DNA of 32,197 nt from Terriglobia bacterium (lineage in GTDB: Bacteria > Acidobacteriota > Terriglobia > UBA7540): NCBI GenBank assembly GCA_030038235.1, contig JASHPE010000358.1, positions 1-32,197 of the forward strand, written 5' to 3'. The first letter of the stretch is position 1. Each line of letters begins with the position of its first letter. This document shows, one piece after another, positions 7,388-18,374 of this stretch. The notes beneath the pieces were generated by a model. It saw only the letters and a list, made by a program, of their open reading frames with translations, was not told the origin of the DNA and did not search any database. The position numbers and the translations under genes are program-made.

Positions 7388-8923
7388 ATGGCAAGTCAAC
7401 TACTCGCGACCAAGAGCATCGACCGCCTTCTGGCGGACGCGGAGAATCCCGAGCACTGCCTGCGCAAGACGCTCGGACCGTGGTCGCTGACCGCGCTCGG
7501 CATCGGCGCCATCATCGGAACCGGGATCTTCGTGCTGACGGGCACCGCGGCCTCGGGCACGGTGATGGAATTTCCATCCGTCTTGAAGGCGCCGCTATTT
7601 CTCTGGCTGCTCCATGCCGGACACACGGTGGGCACCGCGGGCCGCATCGGCGCCGGACCGGCCATCGCCTTGTCTTTTTTCCTGGTCGCGGTGGCTTGCG
7701 CCCTGGCGGGCCTTTGCTATGCGGAACTCGCCTCCATGATTCCCATCGCCGGAAGCGCCTACACTTATTCCTACGCCACGCTCGGCGAGATCGTGGCCTG
7801 GATCATCGGCTGGGACCTGATCCTGGAGTATGCGGTCAGCAATATGGCCGTGGCGGTGGGCTTCTCCGCCTACATCGATAGCCTCCTCAGCGGTCTCGGG
7901 CTCAAGATCCCGGACAGCATCGCCAATCCCGTCTTCAACGACTCTCTCGAGCGCACCGGATCCTACTTCAACGTGCCCGGGTTCCTGATCGTGATGATAC
8001 TTACCGTGATCCTGGTGCGAGGCATACGCGAGAGCGCCCGGACCAACAACATTATGGTCGGCGTAAAGATCGTCGCCATCATGATCTTCATCTTTTTTGC
8101 CTCCCGGTACGTGCACCCGGCGAACTGGCGGCCATTCATGCCCAACGGCTGGCAGGGCGTGCTGACGGGCGGGGCGATCGTGTTCTTCACTTATATCGGA
8201 TTCGACTCTGTCTCGACGTGTGCCGAAGAGACGCGCAACCCGCAGAAGGACGTCCCCTTCGGCATCATCGCGTCGCTGGTGGTGTGCGCGGTTCTCTATT
8301 GCGCCGTGGCCATCGTGCTGACCGGCGTTCAGAATTGGCGCACGCTCGACAATGCGGCGCCGGTGGCAAACGCGCTCCAGGCGATCGGTCTGACCTCGGT
8401 CGAACGCTGGGTGACCATGGGCGCGCTGACGGGGATGATCAGCTCGCTGCTGGTCTATCAGCTCGGCCAGGCTCGCGTCTGGTTTTCCATGTCGCGCGAC
8501 GGCCTCCTGCCGCGCGTGTTCTCGAAAGTGCATCCCCGGTTTCGAACGCCGCACGTGAGTACCTGGATCGCAGGTCTGGTGGTTGCGATCCCTTCCGGCT
8601 TTTTCGATATCGGAACCCTGGCGGAGCTCTCCAACATCGGCACCTTGTTTGCTTTCATTCTCGTGGCGCTCGGCGTGCTGGTGCTGCGCTACAAACAGCC
8701 GGAACGCCGCCGCGGATTCCGCGTGCCGTGGGTGCCGGCGTTGCCCATCGCCTCCATCGTCTGTTGCCTGATTCTGATGGCCAGCCTCCCCATCGAGACC
8801 TGGTTGCGCTTTGTCATCTGGCTCGTCGTGGGTCTGGTGATTTATCTTACTTATAGCCGCTTTCACAGCGAGTTCTCGAAGGCGCCCGAGGCCGCGCCTG
8901 TGATCAGCGGTCGCGCACTATGA
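7388..8923 (+). CDS. APC-superfamily amino acid permease (cationic amino acid transporter type)
   Basis: This 511-residue inner-membrane transporter belongs to the amino acid-polyamine-organocation superfamily, closest to the YfnA/CAT-like branch. The signature first-helix motif GIGAIIGTGIFVLTGTAA lies near residues 38-55, followed by about twelve hydrophobic segments, with the conserved FTYIGFDSVSTCAEETRNPQ region in the middle of the protein. A longer loop (residues about 58-90) separates helices 1 and 2. Such proteins import amino acids by proton symport or exchange; the substrate cannot be read here. Its TGA overlaps the ATG of the next gene (ATGA at 8920-8923), so translation of the two is coupled and it heads the cluster that runs to 11579. 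Confidence 0.9.
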   Translation: MASQLLATKSIDRLLADAENPEHCLRKTLGPWSLTALGIGAIIGTGIFVLTGTAASGTVMEFPSVLKAPLFLWLLHAGHTVGTAGRIGAGPAIALSFFLVAVACALAGLCYAELASMIPIAGSAYTYSYATLGEIVAWIIGWDLILEYAVSNMAVAVGFSAYIDSLLSGLGLKIPDSIANPVFNDSLERTGSYFNVPGFLIVMILTVILVRGIRESARTNNIMVGVKIVAIMIFIFFASRYVHPANWRPFMPNGWQGVLTGGAIVFFTYIGFDSVSTCAEETRNPQKDVPFGIIASLVVCAVLYCAVAIVLTGVQNWRTLDNAAPVANALQAIGLTSVERWVTMGALTGMISSLLVYQLGQARVWFSMSRDGLLPRVFSKVHPRFRTPHVSTWIAGLVVAIPSGFFDIGTLAELSNIGTLFAFILVALGVLVLRYKQPERRRGFRVPWVPALPIASIVCCLILMASLPIETWLRFVIWLVVGLVIYLTYSRFHSEFSKAPEAAPVISGRAL

Positions 8924-9825
8924 GAACGGCATCCCACCAGTCTCGCCCCGCCTTAAACGGTCAACCGTGGCGAAGCCCTTCGCGTTGGCTGCCTGGATTT
9001 CTGAGTTTCGTCGTCACGCTCGGTCTGTTTGCGGTGATGGGGTCTGCGCGCCTCTATGCGTGGGGTCCGGGCGCACATCGCCTCGTGAGCAACTGGGCGG
9101 TCTCGACGACGCCTCCGGCGATGCGTCCGTTCTTCGAGGCCAACCGCACGTTTATCGTCGATCATGCCAACGATCCCGACGACTGGATCAAGAAGGATCC
9201 TTACGAGCGCTACCGGCATTTTATCTATCTCGACAAATACGGGCTTTTTCCTTACATCGAGCTGCCCTATTCCTATAAGGAAGCGGTGGCCAAGTACGGC
9301 GGCCGGCGCCTGACGCACAACGGCATCCTGCCCTGGAGAATCGGCGAGTACAGTCTGCGCCTGACGAACGACTTCAAGGCGCAGAAGTGGGATGACGTCA
9401 AGCTCGACGCCGCCGTGCTCGCGAGCTACGTGGCCGACGCCCACGATCCGCTCAGCACCACCGAGAACTATGACGGCCAGTTGACCGAGCAGCAAGGGCT
9501 CTCCGTCCGCTGGGGCACCAGCTTGATCGACCGCTACACGAATTTCTTCATGTTTCGCGCCGCAGAAGCGGGCAAAGTCGATGACCCAACCGCGTATGGC
9601 TTCAGCATGGTGCTCGAAGCCAACACCTGGGTGGACCGCATCCTCTGGGCCGACTGGCTGTCGCGCGGGGGCCTCAGCGATTACACCGACGAGTACTACG
9701 ACCGGTTCTACACCGCGATCGGTCCCACCGCGATGCAGGAAGTGAACGCTGCCGCCCACGACGCGGGTTCCTACTGGTACACCGCCTGGCTCAACGCCGG
9801 CCAGCCTGCGCTGCCCTCGCACTGA
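8920..9825 (+). CDS. Secreted S1/P1-nuclease / zinc-phospholipase C fold protein with apparently degraded metal site
   Basis: This 301-residue protein has a signal peptide (hydrophobic stretch 26-46) whose likely cleavage, LYA|WGPG, leaves Trp48 as the mature N-terminus; in S1/P1 nucleases and zinc phospholipase C the N-terminal Trp backbone is a zinc ligand. Further family-like features are H53, HANDPDDW (82-89), RHF (H100), GILPW (135-139) and YVADAHDPL (170-178) followed by YDGQLTEQQG. However, positions where active members carry metal ligands seem replaced: Ser169 for the His of SHYVADAH, Ser179 for the His of PLH, and SVRWG (195-199) for a His-x3-Glu pattern. The enzyme may therefore be inactive or altered. 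It is translationally coupled to the permease and lies 4 bases before the deaminase gene. Confidence 0.75.
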   Translation: MRTASHQSRPALNGQPWRSPSRWLPGFLSFVVTLGLFAVMGSARLYAWGPGAHRLVSNWAVSTTPPAMRPFFEANRTFIVDHANDPDDWIKKDPYERYRHFIYLDKYGLFPYIELPYSYKEAVAKYGGRRLTHNGILPWRIGEYSLRLTNDFKAQKWDDVKLDAAVLASYVADAHDPLSTTENYDGQLTEQQGLSVRWGTSLIDRYTNFFMFRAAEAGKVDDPTAYGFSMVLEANTWVDRILWADWLSRGGLSDYTDEYYDRFYTAIGPTAMQEVNAAAHDAGSYWYTAWLNAGQPALPSH

Positions 9826-9829
9826 CTCG

Positions 9830-10900
9830 ATGCCCGCGACGCTCGATTCCGGACCTCTTATCCATCGTCTGCCGAAAGTCGAGCTGCATCTGCATCTCGA
9901 AGGCAGCATCGAGCCCGCCACGTTGCGTGAAATGGCGCGGCGCAAGGGCCGCCTGGGGGATGAAACCGAAGAGTGGATTCGAGACCGCGAGCACGACGGG
10001 TTCCGCTACCCGAAGTTTGCCGACTTTCTCAACGCCTTCAAGCTGCTTTCGCTGCTGCTCGAAGCGCCGGAGGATTACGCGCTTGCGACCACACGCCTGA
10101 TCGAATCGCTGCATGCGGAAAATGTCCGCTACGCGGAACTGACGCTGGCAGCCGGCGTGGTCTTGTGGAAGAACCAGTCCCTCGACGCCATCTTCGAGGC
10201 AGTGAAGCAGGCGGCCGACGACGCTTCGGCGCGCACGGGCGTGCGCGTGGCGTGGATCTTCGACGCCATCCGCCAATTCGGCGTGGATCACGCGCGGACG
10301 GTGATGCGGCACGCGGCGCGATTCCGCAATCGGGGCGTAGTCGCATTCGGAATCGGCGGCGATGAAGAGCGCGGGCCGGCGCGGCTCTTTACCGACGTCT
10401 ATCGCGAGGCGCGCGACCTCGGTCTGCACCTTACGGCGCACGCCGGAGAGGCGGCGGGACCGGAGAGCGTCCGCGATGCGGTGGAGTTATTGGGGGCGGA
10501 ACGCATCGGCCACGGAACGAGCGCCGGCCGCGATGCTGCAGCGTTGCAGTCGCTCGCCGAGCGTCGCGTGCCGGTCGAAGTGTGCCTCACCAGCAATGTC
10601 GCGACCGGCGTCGTCGAGCGCATCGAAGATCATCCGCTGCGGAGTTTTCTGGAAGCCGGCGTGCCCGTCACGCTGAGTTCTGACGACCCGGCCATGTTCC
10701 ACACCAGTCTCGAACGGGAAATGAATCTTGCCGCTGTGACCTTCGGCCTCAGCCTGCAGGAAATGATCCAATTTGCCGAAAACGGGATCCGTGCCGCTTT
10801 CCTGGAGAAGGACGACCGCGCCAGCCTTCTGGACGAGCTGGCGCGCACGGTGGCTAAGCGGCAGTCGGCAATCGAAAATGATTCGTGCTGTCTTCTTTGA
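9830..10900 (+). CDS. add: Adenosine deaminase family protein
   Basis: This 356-residue metal-dependent amidohydrolase deaminates adenosine or a related 6-amino purine nucleoside to inosine. The zinc-binding HLHLEG motif is at 20-25 (His20, His22), the catalytic HAGE at 204-207, the RIGHGT motif follows near 225, and the SSDDP motif carries the Asp pair at 285-286 (metal and substrate contacts). Length is typical. The sequence VCLTSNVATG is usual for bacterial adenosine deaminases, but the same family includes adenine deaminase and aminodeoxyfutalosine deaminase of the futalosine menaquinone route, which cannot be excluded by eye. It follows the S1/P1-like gene by 4 bases and overlaps the HAD hydrolase gene by 23 bases, so it is part of one transcription unit. 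Confidence 0.9.
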   Translation: MPATLDSGPLIHRLPKVELHLHLEGSIEPATLREMARRKGRLGDETEEWIRDREHDGFRYPKFADFLNAFKLLSLLLEAPEDYALATTRLIESLHAENVRYAELTLAAGVVLWKNQSLDAIFEAVKQAADDASARTGVRVAWIFDAIRQFGVDHARTVMRHAARFRNRGVVAFGIGGDEERGPARLFTDVYREARDLGLHLTAHAGEAAGPESVRDAVELLGAERIGHGTSAGRDAAALQSLAERRVPVEVCLTSNVATGVVERIEDHPLRSFLEAGVPVTLSSDDPAMFHTSLEREMNLAAVTFGLSLQEMIQFAENGIRAAFLEKDDRASLLDELARTVAKRQSAIENDSCCLL

Positions 10901-11535
10901 CGCCGGCAATACGCTGCTCTATCCGCGCGTGGACGAGCTCGCCGGGGAGCTGACCGCATCGGGGTATCCCGCGACCATCGACGACTTCCATTTCTCGGAG
11001 CGCGAGGGCAAAAAGAAGCTGGACGCGTGGCTCCGGCCGCAGCTCGGAGGCGTGTTGCCGCCGCAAGTGGATCGCATGTATTGGATGGAATATCTGCACG
11101 CGCTGCTCGACCGGCTCAAGGCTCCCATCGACAAGCATGGCGCCATGACCGAGCAGATCATCGAACGCTACCGCGACATTCGATTCTGGTCGCGCGTTTT
11201 TCCCGACACCGAGCCGGCTCTGCAGTCGCTCAGCGCATCGGGCTACATCATGGGCGTGATTTCCAACTCGATCGGAACGATTGCCGAGCAGCTCACGCGC
11301 GCGGGCTTGGCGCGCTACTTCCGATTCATTCTCGATTCCGCCGTGGTGGGCGTCGAAAAGCCCGACCCGGCGATCTTCCGCATGGCGCTCGAACAGGCGG
11401 GCGTCGAGGCCGCCGAGGCGATCTTCATCGGCGATACCTATGCGACGGATCTCGGGGGCGCAAAACAGGCGGGAATTCGCGGGCTGCTGATTGATCGCTT
11501 CGATTGCTACGACGATTCAGTGGATTGCCGCCGGA

Positions 11536-13425
<1,890 letters not shown>

Positions 13426-13463
13426 TTTGGCGTCCGGAGTTGGGTCAGAGGCCCGAAACCAAA

Positions 13464-13469
13464 ATTATA
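13464..13469 (-). promoter_or_regulatory. Perfect -10 hexamer TATAAT before the FG-GAP gene
   Basis: On the minus strand GTTGTATAATTTTGG contains a perfect TATAAT about 38 bases before the ATG. No convincing -35 is present at 16-18 bases; an extended -10 type start is possible. Suggests the gene has its own promoter rather than reading through from purB. Confidence 0.45.
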
Positions 13470-13495
13470 CAACACATCCCACGCGGTCCTGATTT

Positions 13496-13552
13496 CAGAC
13501 GTACGGTACGGGCGGCCCTGATTCTCGGACGTACGGGCCGCCCGTACGTCTG
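13496..13552. repeat. REP-like palindrome (GGGCGGCCC family) between purB and FG-GAP gene
   Basis: Left arm 13496-13518 and right arm 13535-13552 (GGGCCGCCCGTACGTCTG) are inverted copies; the left arm differs only by a 5-base duplication of GTACG. A related single copy lies upstream of purA at 27876-27905. The 57-base element sits just after the purB stop and could fold in transcripts of either strand. Confidence 0.75.
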
Positions 13553-13559
13553 AGACTAC

Positions 13560-14855
<1,296 letters not shown>

Positions 14856-14875
14856 GATAGGTTCCGGGGTCGCTG

Positions 14876-14960
14876 GGCCTGGGAGCGCGGGCACCCCGCC
14901 CCGCTGGAGGTGAATCGATCGAGGAAGCAAGAGCGGGCAAGATGCCCGCGCTCCCAGGCC
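14876..14960. repeat. REP-like element with 18-bp inverted ends, upstream of purB
   Basis: Bases 14876-14893 (GGCCTGGGAGCGCGGGCA) and 14943-14960 are perfect inverted repeats of 18 bp. Inside the right part lies a second stem GCGGGCA-aga-TGCCCGC. The element occupies the 5' leader of purB, 20 bases from its start codon. Confidence 0.8.
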
Positions 14961-15080
14961 AAATTCGGGTCGTACCACCGCACCCGATGCGCGGCGGCGT
15001 CAAGGATGAATTATGTGCTTTGTTCCCGACTCGTGTCTTTGTCTTTTTTCACGGGAATTCCCTCTTCGCCTCTTTTCCGC

Positions 15081-15115
15081 TTGACATCTTGGCTCTTTCG
15101 TGATACACGTAATAT
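15081..15115 (+). promoter_or_regulatory. Promoter-like sequence with consensus TTGACA
   Basis: A perfect -35 hexamer TTGACA (15081-15086) is followed by TACACG at a 17-base spacing and by TAATAT six bases further on. Neither -10 is good at the optimal distance. It would drive transcription into the tandem-repeat region, so it may belong to a repeat-derived transcript or be a relic. Confidence 0.3.
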
Positions 15116-15184
15116 CTACATGCTAATCGGATTGAGCCCCGCTCATTCCAATGGCCTCTCGCCACGTACCAGACACCGTCGTTC

Positions 15185-15504
15185 CTCCCAAAGCCAACCA
15201 AACCCATTGCAGTTAACCCCAATGGCTTCAGAGGTTTATCCCATAAATCGGGTCCGCCAAACCCATTGCAGTTATCCCTCGTCTTTTGAGCATCTTAACC
15301 CCGAAAAACGGCCCTTTTTTCGCAAAAAGATAGTTGTCCATCGCGCTCCAAAGCCACCAAACCCATTGCAGCTAACCCAAATATATCCAGTGATTTATCC
15401 CCGAAATGGCATGCGCCAAACCCATTGTAGCTATCTCGCGTGTTTTCAGCAATTTAACCTCGAAAAATGGCCGTTTTTTCGCAAAAGGATAGTGGTCCAT
15501 GGTG
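15185..15504. repeat. Tandem duplication of a ~159-bp AT-richer unit
   Basis: Unit 1 (15185-15345) and unit 2 (15346-15504) align end to end. Each contains two copies of CCAAACCCATTGYAGYTA, at 15198, 15257, 15357 and 15416, i.e. spacings of 59, 100 and 59 bases, so the 159-bp period is exact at these anchors. Each unit also ends with a GAAAAAYGGCCSTTTTTTCG block and GATAGTKGTCCAT. The composition differs from neighbouring genes. Confidence 0.85.
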
Positions 15505-15636
15505 TTGGTGCCGCCCAAAAGGCCATCTTGGCCCTATGCATTCACGGGCGGGACACCCGCGCCACCACGTCGCGCCTCTTGGCAGCAGCGGAGCATCTCG
15601 CGTAAATTGGAGCAATGGCGTATGGCGGCCGACAGC

Positions 15637-15673
15637 ACAGCCACTCGTGGCTGTCACTTAGGGCCTTCGGCCC
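15637..15673. other. Two adjacent perfect hairpins in the leader of the ASH protein gene
   Basis: ACAGCCAC-tc-GTGGCTGT (15637-15654) is followed six bases later by GGGCC-ttc-GGCCC (15661-15673). They lie about 100 bases before the start at 15775. They could be a structured leader or terminators of repeat transcription; there is no T-run after either, so a simple rho-independent terminator is unlikely. Confidence 0.4.
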
Positions 15674-15774
15674 GCGAAAGCTCATGAAAAACGCACCCGC
15701 GGCTTTAAGTCCAATCTTTCGCTCGGTGAGGTTTTTCGACCCTGTGCGAGCGCACGTTTCGATAGGAGCGCACC

Positions 15775-16761
15775 GTGGTGTATCGTAATCGCACCTTCCG
15801 ACAGTTCGTCATGACGGGCTGCCTCATCGCGCTCGGCCTCCTGGCGGCCTCGCGTGGCAATGCGCAGGCCCCCGCGGTGACACTTTCGGCGACGGAGGTG
15901 ACCTTCGGCCCCCAGCTCGCCACCACCACCAGCGCCGCGCAAACCGTCACTCTGACGAATTCTGGCAACGCGCCGCTCACCTTTTCCGGGGTCACGTTAG
16001 TTGGTTCGTTCGCTCAGACCAACACTTGCCCCACGGGCTCGGCCACCCTTGCCGCTGGAGCGAACTGCACCCTCAGCATAACCTTCGCGCCGCTTGCCGG
16101 CAGCAATGTGGCGGTTCCCGGTTTGATTGAGATCATGGACAACGCTACACCGAGCACGCAGGCGATCACCCTGGTCGGTACCGCCCAGGCATTCTCGCTG
16201 TCGGCTTCGCCCACTTCGGCGAGCGTGTCGGCCGGCGGGAGCGCTACCTACACCATCAGCGTCTCGCCACTGGGCGGATTCAGCGCAGCCGTCTCGCTTT
16301 CGTGCGGCAGCCTCCCAACCGGGGCCGCGTGCAGCTTCTTTTCGGGCTCAGTCATTCCCAACGGCTCGACTGCGATCACTTCCATGCTGACGATCTCGAC
16401 CACAGGATCGAGCAGCGCGCCGGGCAGTCTTATGAAACGGGCGCCGCCGTCAGGTCCCCTCCTCGGTTGGATGTTCTGGCTTGCGCTAATGCTGTCGACG
16501 ATGGGCGCCAGCCTGGCTGCAATTCGGGTTCGCAAGAGCGCGCGCGGCAAGTTGCGTACCGCGTTGGTGCTGGCGAGCTTCCTCGCGGGCGTGCTGCTGG
16601 TGGTGCTGCTGACCGCGCCGGCCTGCGGCGGAGGGTCCTCGTCTTCCAGCGGAACTTCGGCGACGCCCGCCGGCAGCTACACGGTGTTGGTAACGGGAAG
16701 CACTCCGGCCGGATCAAGTACGTTCACCAGTCCCGTCAGCGTGACGCTGAACGTGCAGTAG
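15775..16761 (+). CDS. Exported ASH/Ig-like domain protein with C-terminal membrane segments
   Basis: A 328-residue envelope protein. The GTG start has a good ribosome site (AGGAG 15764-15768). A signal peptide covers residues 1-30 (cut near GNA|QAP). Residues 33-137 form an ASH/HYDIN-type beta sandwich (FGPQLATTTSAAQTVTLTNS, later GSFAQTNTCP and ANCTLSITFAP), a type often called choice-of-anchor D. A second Ig-like domain (about 140-210) has the FSAAVSLSCGSLPTGAACSF pattern. Two hydrophobic segments follow (229-250 and 262-283), the second leading to ACGGGSSSSSG, and then a last beta segment ending VTLNVQ. This arrangement is common in Acidobacteriota cell-surface proteins. Function unknown; probably structural or adhesive. 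Confidence 0.85.
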   Translation: MVYRNRTFRQFVMTGCLIALGLLAASRGNAQAPAVTLSATEVTFGPQLATTTSAAQTVTLTNSGNAPLTFSGVTLVGSFAQTNTCPTGSATLAAGANCTLSITFAPLAGSNVAVPGLIEIMDNATPSTQAITLVGTAQAFSLSASPTSASVSAGGSATYTISVSPLGGFSAAVSLSCGSLPTGAACSFFSGSVIPNGSTAITSMLTISTTGSSSAPGSLMKRAPPSGPLLGWMFWLALMLSTMGASLAAIRVRKSARGKLRTALVLASFLAGVLLVVLLTAPACGGGSSSSSGTSATPAGSYTVLVTGSTPAGSSTFTSPVSVTLNVQ

Positions 16762-16814
16762 TCCGTAGCTGAAATCGCCGCGCGCTACCGCAATGGCAGC
16801 GGAGGCTACATAAA

Positions 16815-18038
16815 TTGCCTATCGGGACCGCGCTTCACGATCGCACCTTCGCCGCCTGCGAGAGCCTGAACTACCGCGAGTGGTCGGGCTTCTACACGGT
16901 CAGTGTCTACGAGACGCACCACGAGCACGAATACAACGCCATCCGCAACGCCGCCGCTCTGATCGACGTCTCGCCGCTTTACAAGTACCGCCTGACCGGG
17001 CCGGACTCCACGCGCCTGGTGAATCGAGTGATCGCGCGCGACATCCGCAAAGTGGCCGTGGACCAGGTGATCTATTGCTGCTGGTGCGACGAGCGCGGCA
17101 AGGTGATCGACGACGGCACCATCACGCGGCTTGGCGACAACGTTTATCGCTGGACCGCCGCCGAACCCAACCTGCGCTGGTTCCATCAGAATGCGCTCGG
17201 CATGGACCTGCAGATCGAAGACATTTCAGAACAGATTGCTGCGCTCGCCGTACAAGGTCCTACCTCGGCGCGCCTGTTGCGAAAAGTCACGAAGTTGGGG
17301 GAATCATCAACGGGCATCGATCAGCTCAAGTATTTTCGCGTCACTCACGGCGAGATCGCGGGCGTTCCGGTGGACGTCTCCCGCACCGGCTACACCGGCG
17401 ATCTGGGTTATGAAATCTGGATTCCCTGGGGCGACGCCGTGCGCGTCTGGGACGCTCTCGTCGAGGATGGCCGCGAATTCGATGTGCGCCCGGGCGGCAT
17501 GCTGGCGCTCGATGTGGCGCGCATCGAAGCCGGGCTGATCCTGATCGACGTGGAGTACACCTCGAGCAAGAAAGCCCTGATCGAGCCGCAGAAATACTCG
17601 CCGTTCGAGATCGGGCTCGGCCGCCTGGTTGATCTCAAGAAGGAGAACTTCATCGGCCGCGCGGCGCTTGCCGCCGAGCAGAAGCGCGGCGGACCGGCGC
17701 GTCGTCTGGTGGGCCTCGATCTCGACTGGAACAGCATCGAGAACCTGTACCTCGATGCCGGACTTGCACCGCAAGTGCCGTCCACGGCCTCGCGCGTCGC
17801 CGTGCCGGTCTACAAGGGCCGCACGCAGATCGGCAAGGCTACGTCGACAACGTGGTCGCCGACCATCAAGAAGATGATTGCGCTCGCGAGCGTAGGCCGC
17901 GAACACGCCCTGGTGGGCACGCGCCTGGAAATGGAACTGACGGTTGAGGCAGTGCGCCACACCGTTCCCGCGCAGGTGGTGGAGCTGCCGTTTTTCAATC
18001 CACCTCGCAAGACGGCGACACCGCCGACCTTAGGTTGA
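16815..18038 (+). CDS. GcvT-family aminomethyltransferase-like protein (folate-dependent)
   Basis: This 407-residue protein carries the GcvT fold used by glycine-cleavage T protein, dimethylglycine/sarcosine dehydrogenases and DmdA, which move one-carbon units to tetrahydrofolate. Recognisable regions are AALIDVSPLYKYRLTGPDS (about 47-65), AALAVQGPTSARLL (141-154), SRTGYTGDLGYEIW near residues 192-205, and the C-terminal barrel with GRAALAAEQKRG and GKATSTTWSP. The start is TTG 16815 with GGAGG (16801-16805) upstream; no better ATG exists nearby. The other glycine-cleavage genes (gcvH, gcvP) are not adjacent, and it is longer than the E. coli protein (364 residues), so it may be a GcvT-like paralogue with another methyl donor rather than the cleavage-system enzyme. 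Confidence 0.85.
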   Translation: MPIGTALHDRTFAACESLNYREWSGFYTVSVYETHHEHEYNAIRNAAALIDVSPLYKYRLTGPDSTRLVNRVIARDIRKVAVDQVIYCCWCDERGKVIDDGTITRLGDNVYRWTAAEPNLRWFHQNALGMDLQIEDISEQIAALAVQGPTSARLLRKVTKLGESSTGIDQLKYFRVTHGEIAGVPVDVSRTGYTGDLGYEIWIPWGDAVRVWDALVEDGREFDVRPGGMLALDVARIEAGLILIDVEYTSSKKALIEPQKYSPFEIGLGRLVDLKKENFIGRAALAAEQKRGGPARRLVGLDLDWNSIENLYLDAGLAPQVPSTASRVAVPVYKGRTQIGKATSTTWSPTIKKMIALASVGREHALVGTRLEMELTVEAVRHTVPAQVVELPFFNPPRKTATPPTLG

Positions 18039-18064
18039 CAGGGCGTACCGGCAAACGGTACGAT
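18035..18064 (+). promoter_or_regulatory. higBA promoter with palindromic operator
   Basis: A consensus -35 TTGACA (18035-18040) and a -10 TACGAT (18059-18064) are 18 bases apart. Between and overlapping them is a perfect inverted repeat, CGTACCG (18044-18050), spacer GCAAA, CGGTACG (18056-18062). Antitoxin HigA proteins repress their own operon by binding such palindromes, so this is very likely the HigA operator. The predicted transcription start falls at about 18070-18072, at the beginning of the toxin gene. Confidence 0.7.
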
Positions 18065-18066
18065 GA

Positions 18067-18351
18067 ATGGTGATCGTCGGCTTTCGGGACCGGGGTACAG
18101 AGGAGTTTTGGCGGCGCGGAACCGGAAAAAGCGTGCCTCCCAGTCTGCGCCGCGCGGCGATGCGCAAATTGAAGCTGCTGAGCGATGCCGCCTCTCTTGA
18201 GGACTTGCGCGTTTCTCCGGGCAATCACTTCGAGGCGCTCAAAAGCGACCGCGCAGGCCAGCACAGTATTCGCATCAACCGGCGATATCGTGTCTGTTTT
18301 GCGTGGCGGGACGGGAATGCGCACGAAGTTGAAATCGTCGATTACCATTGA
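18067..18351 (+). CDS. higB: HigB-type toxin (RelE superfamily mRNA interferase)
   Basis: A 94-residue (or 93) HigB toxin, a ribosome-dependent endoribonuclease in the family. It shows the usual order: GFRDRGTEEFWRRG at the N-terminus, a helix with LRRAAMRKLKLLSDAASLEDL, the PGNHFEALKSDRAGQHSIRI strand region, and RRYRVCFAWRDGNAHEVEIVDYH at the end, with the basic catalytic patch. The ATG at 18067 is only two bases after the predicted -10; the next codon, GTG 18070, gives MIVGFRDRG, which fits homologues (MI-SFRDKG) and the predicted transcription start better, implying a leaderless message. The toxin-before-antitoxin order is the hallmark of higBA. It is followed by higA 23 bases later. Confidence 0.92.
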   Translation: MVIVGFRDRGTEEFWRRGTGKSVPPSLRRAAMRKLKLLSDAASLEDLRVSPGNHFEALKSDRAGQHSIRINRRYRVCFAWRDGNAHEVEIVDYH

Positions 18352-18374
18352 GTTGCGGAACCAGGAGTAAGGTC

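Larger units (their letters stand above)
14961..15774. other. Long gene-free, repeat-rich gap between purB and the ASH protein
   Basis: About 800 bases without a credible gene. It holds a TTGACA-containing promoter-like sequence (15081), a 159-bp tandem duplication (15185-15504), a small palindrome GCGGG-aca-CCCGC (15548-15560), and two adjacent hairpins (15637-15673). The stretch 15040-15500 is visibly richer in A and T than the rest of the window. Open frames across it are long only because stops are rare; their products consist of repeat-encoded residues. Confidence 0.7.

Noticed and set aside
7595-8866. 423-codon open frame opposite the permease gene
   Set aside because: The product is a His/Asp-rich sequence without a recognisable family, as expected from antisense reading of membrane helices.
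16762-16814. Glycine riboswitch before the GcvT-like gene
   Set aside because: The gap is only 53 bases, too short, and has no aptamer-like pattern.
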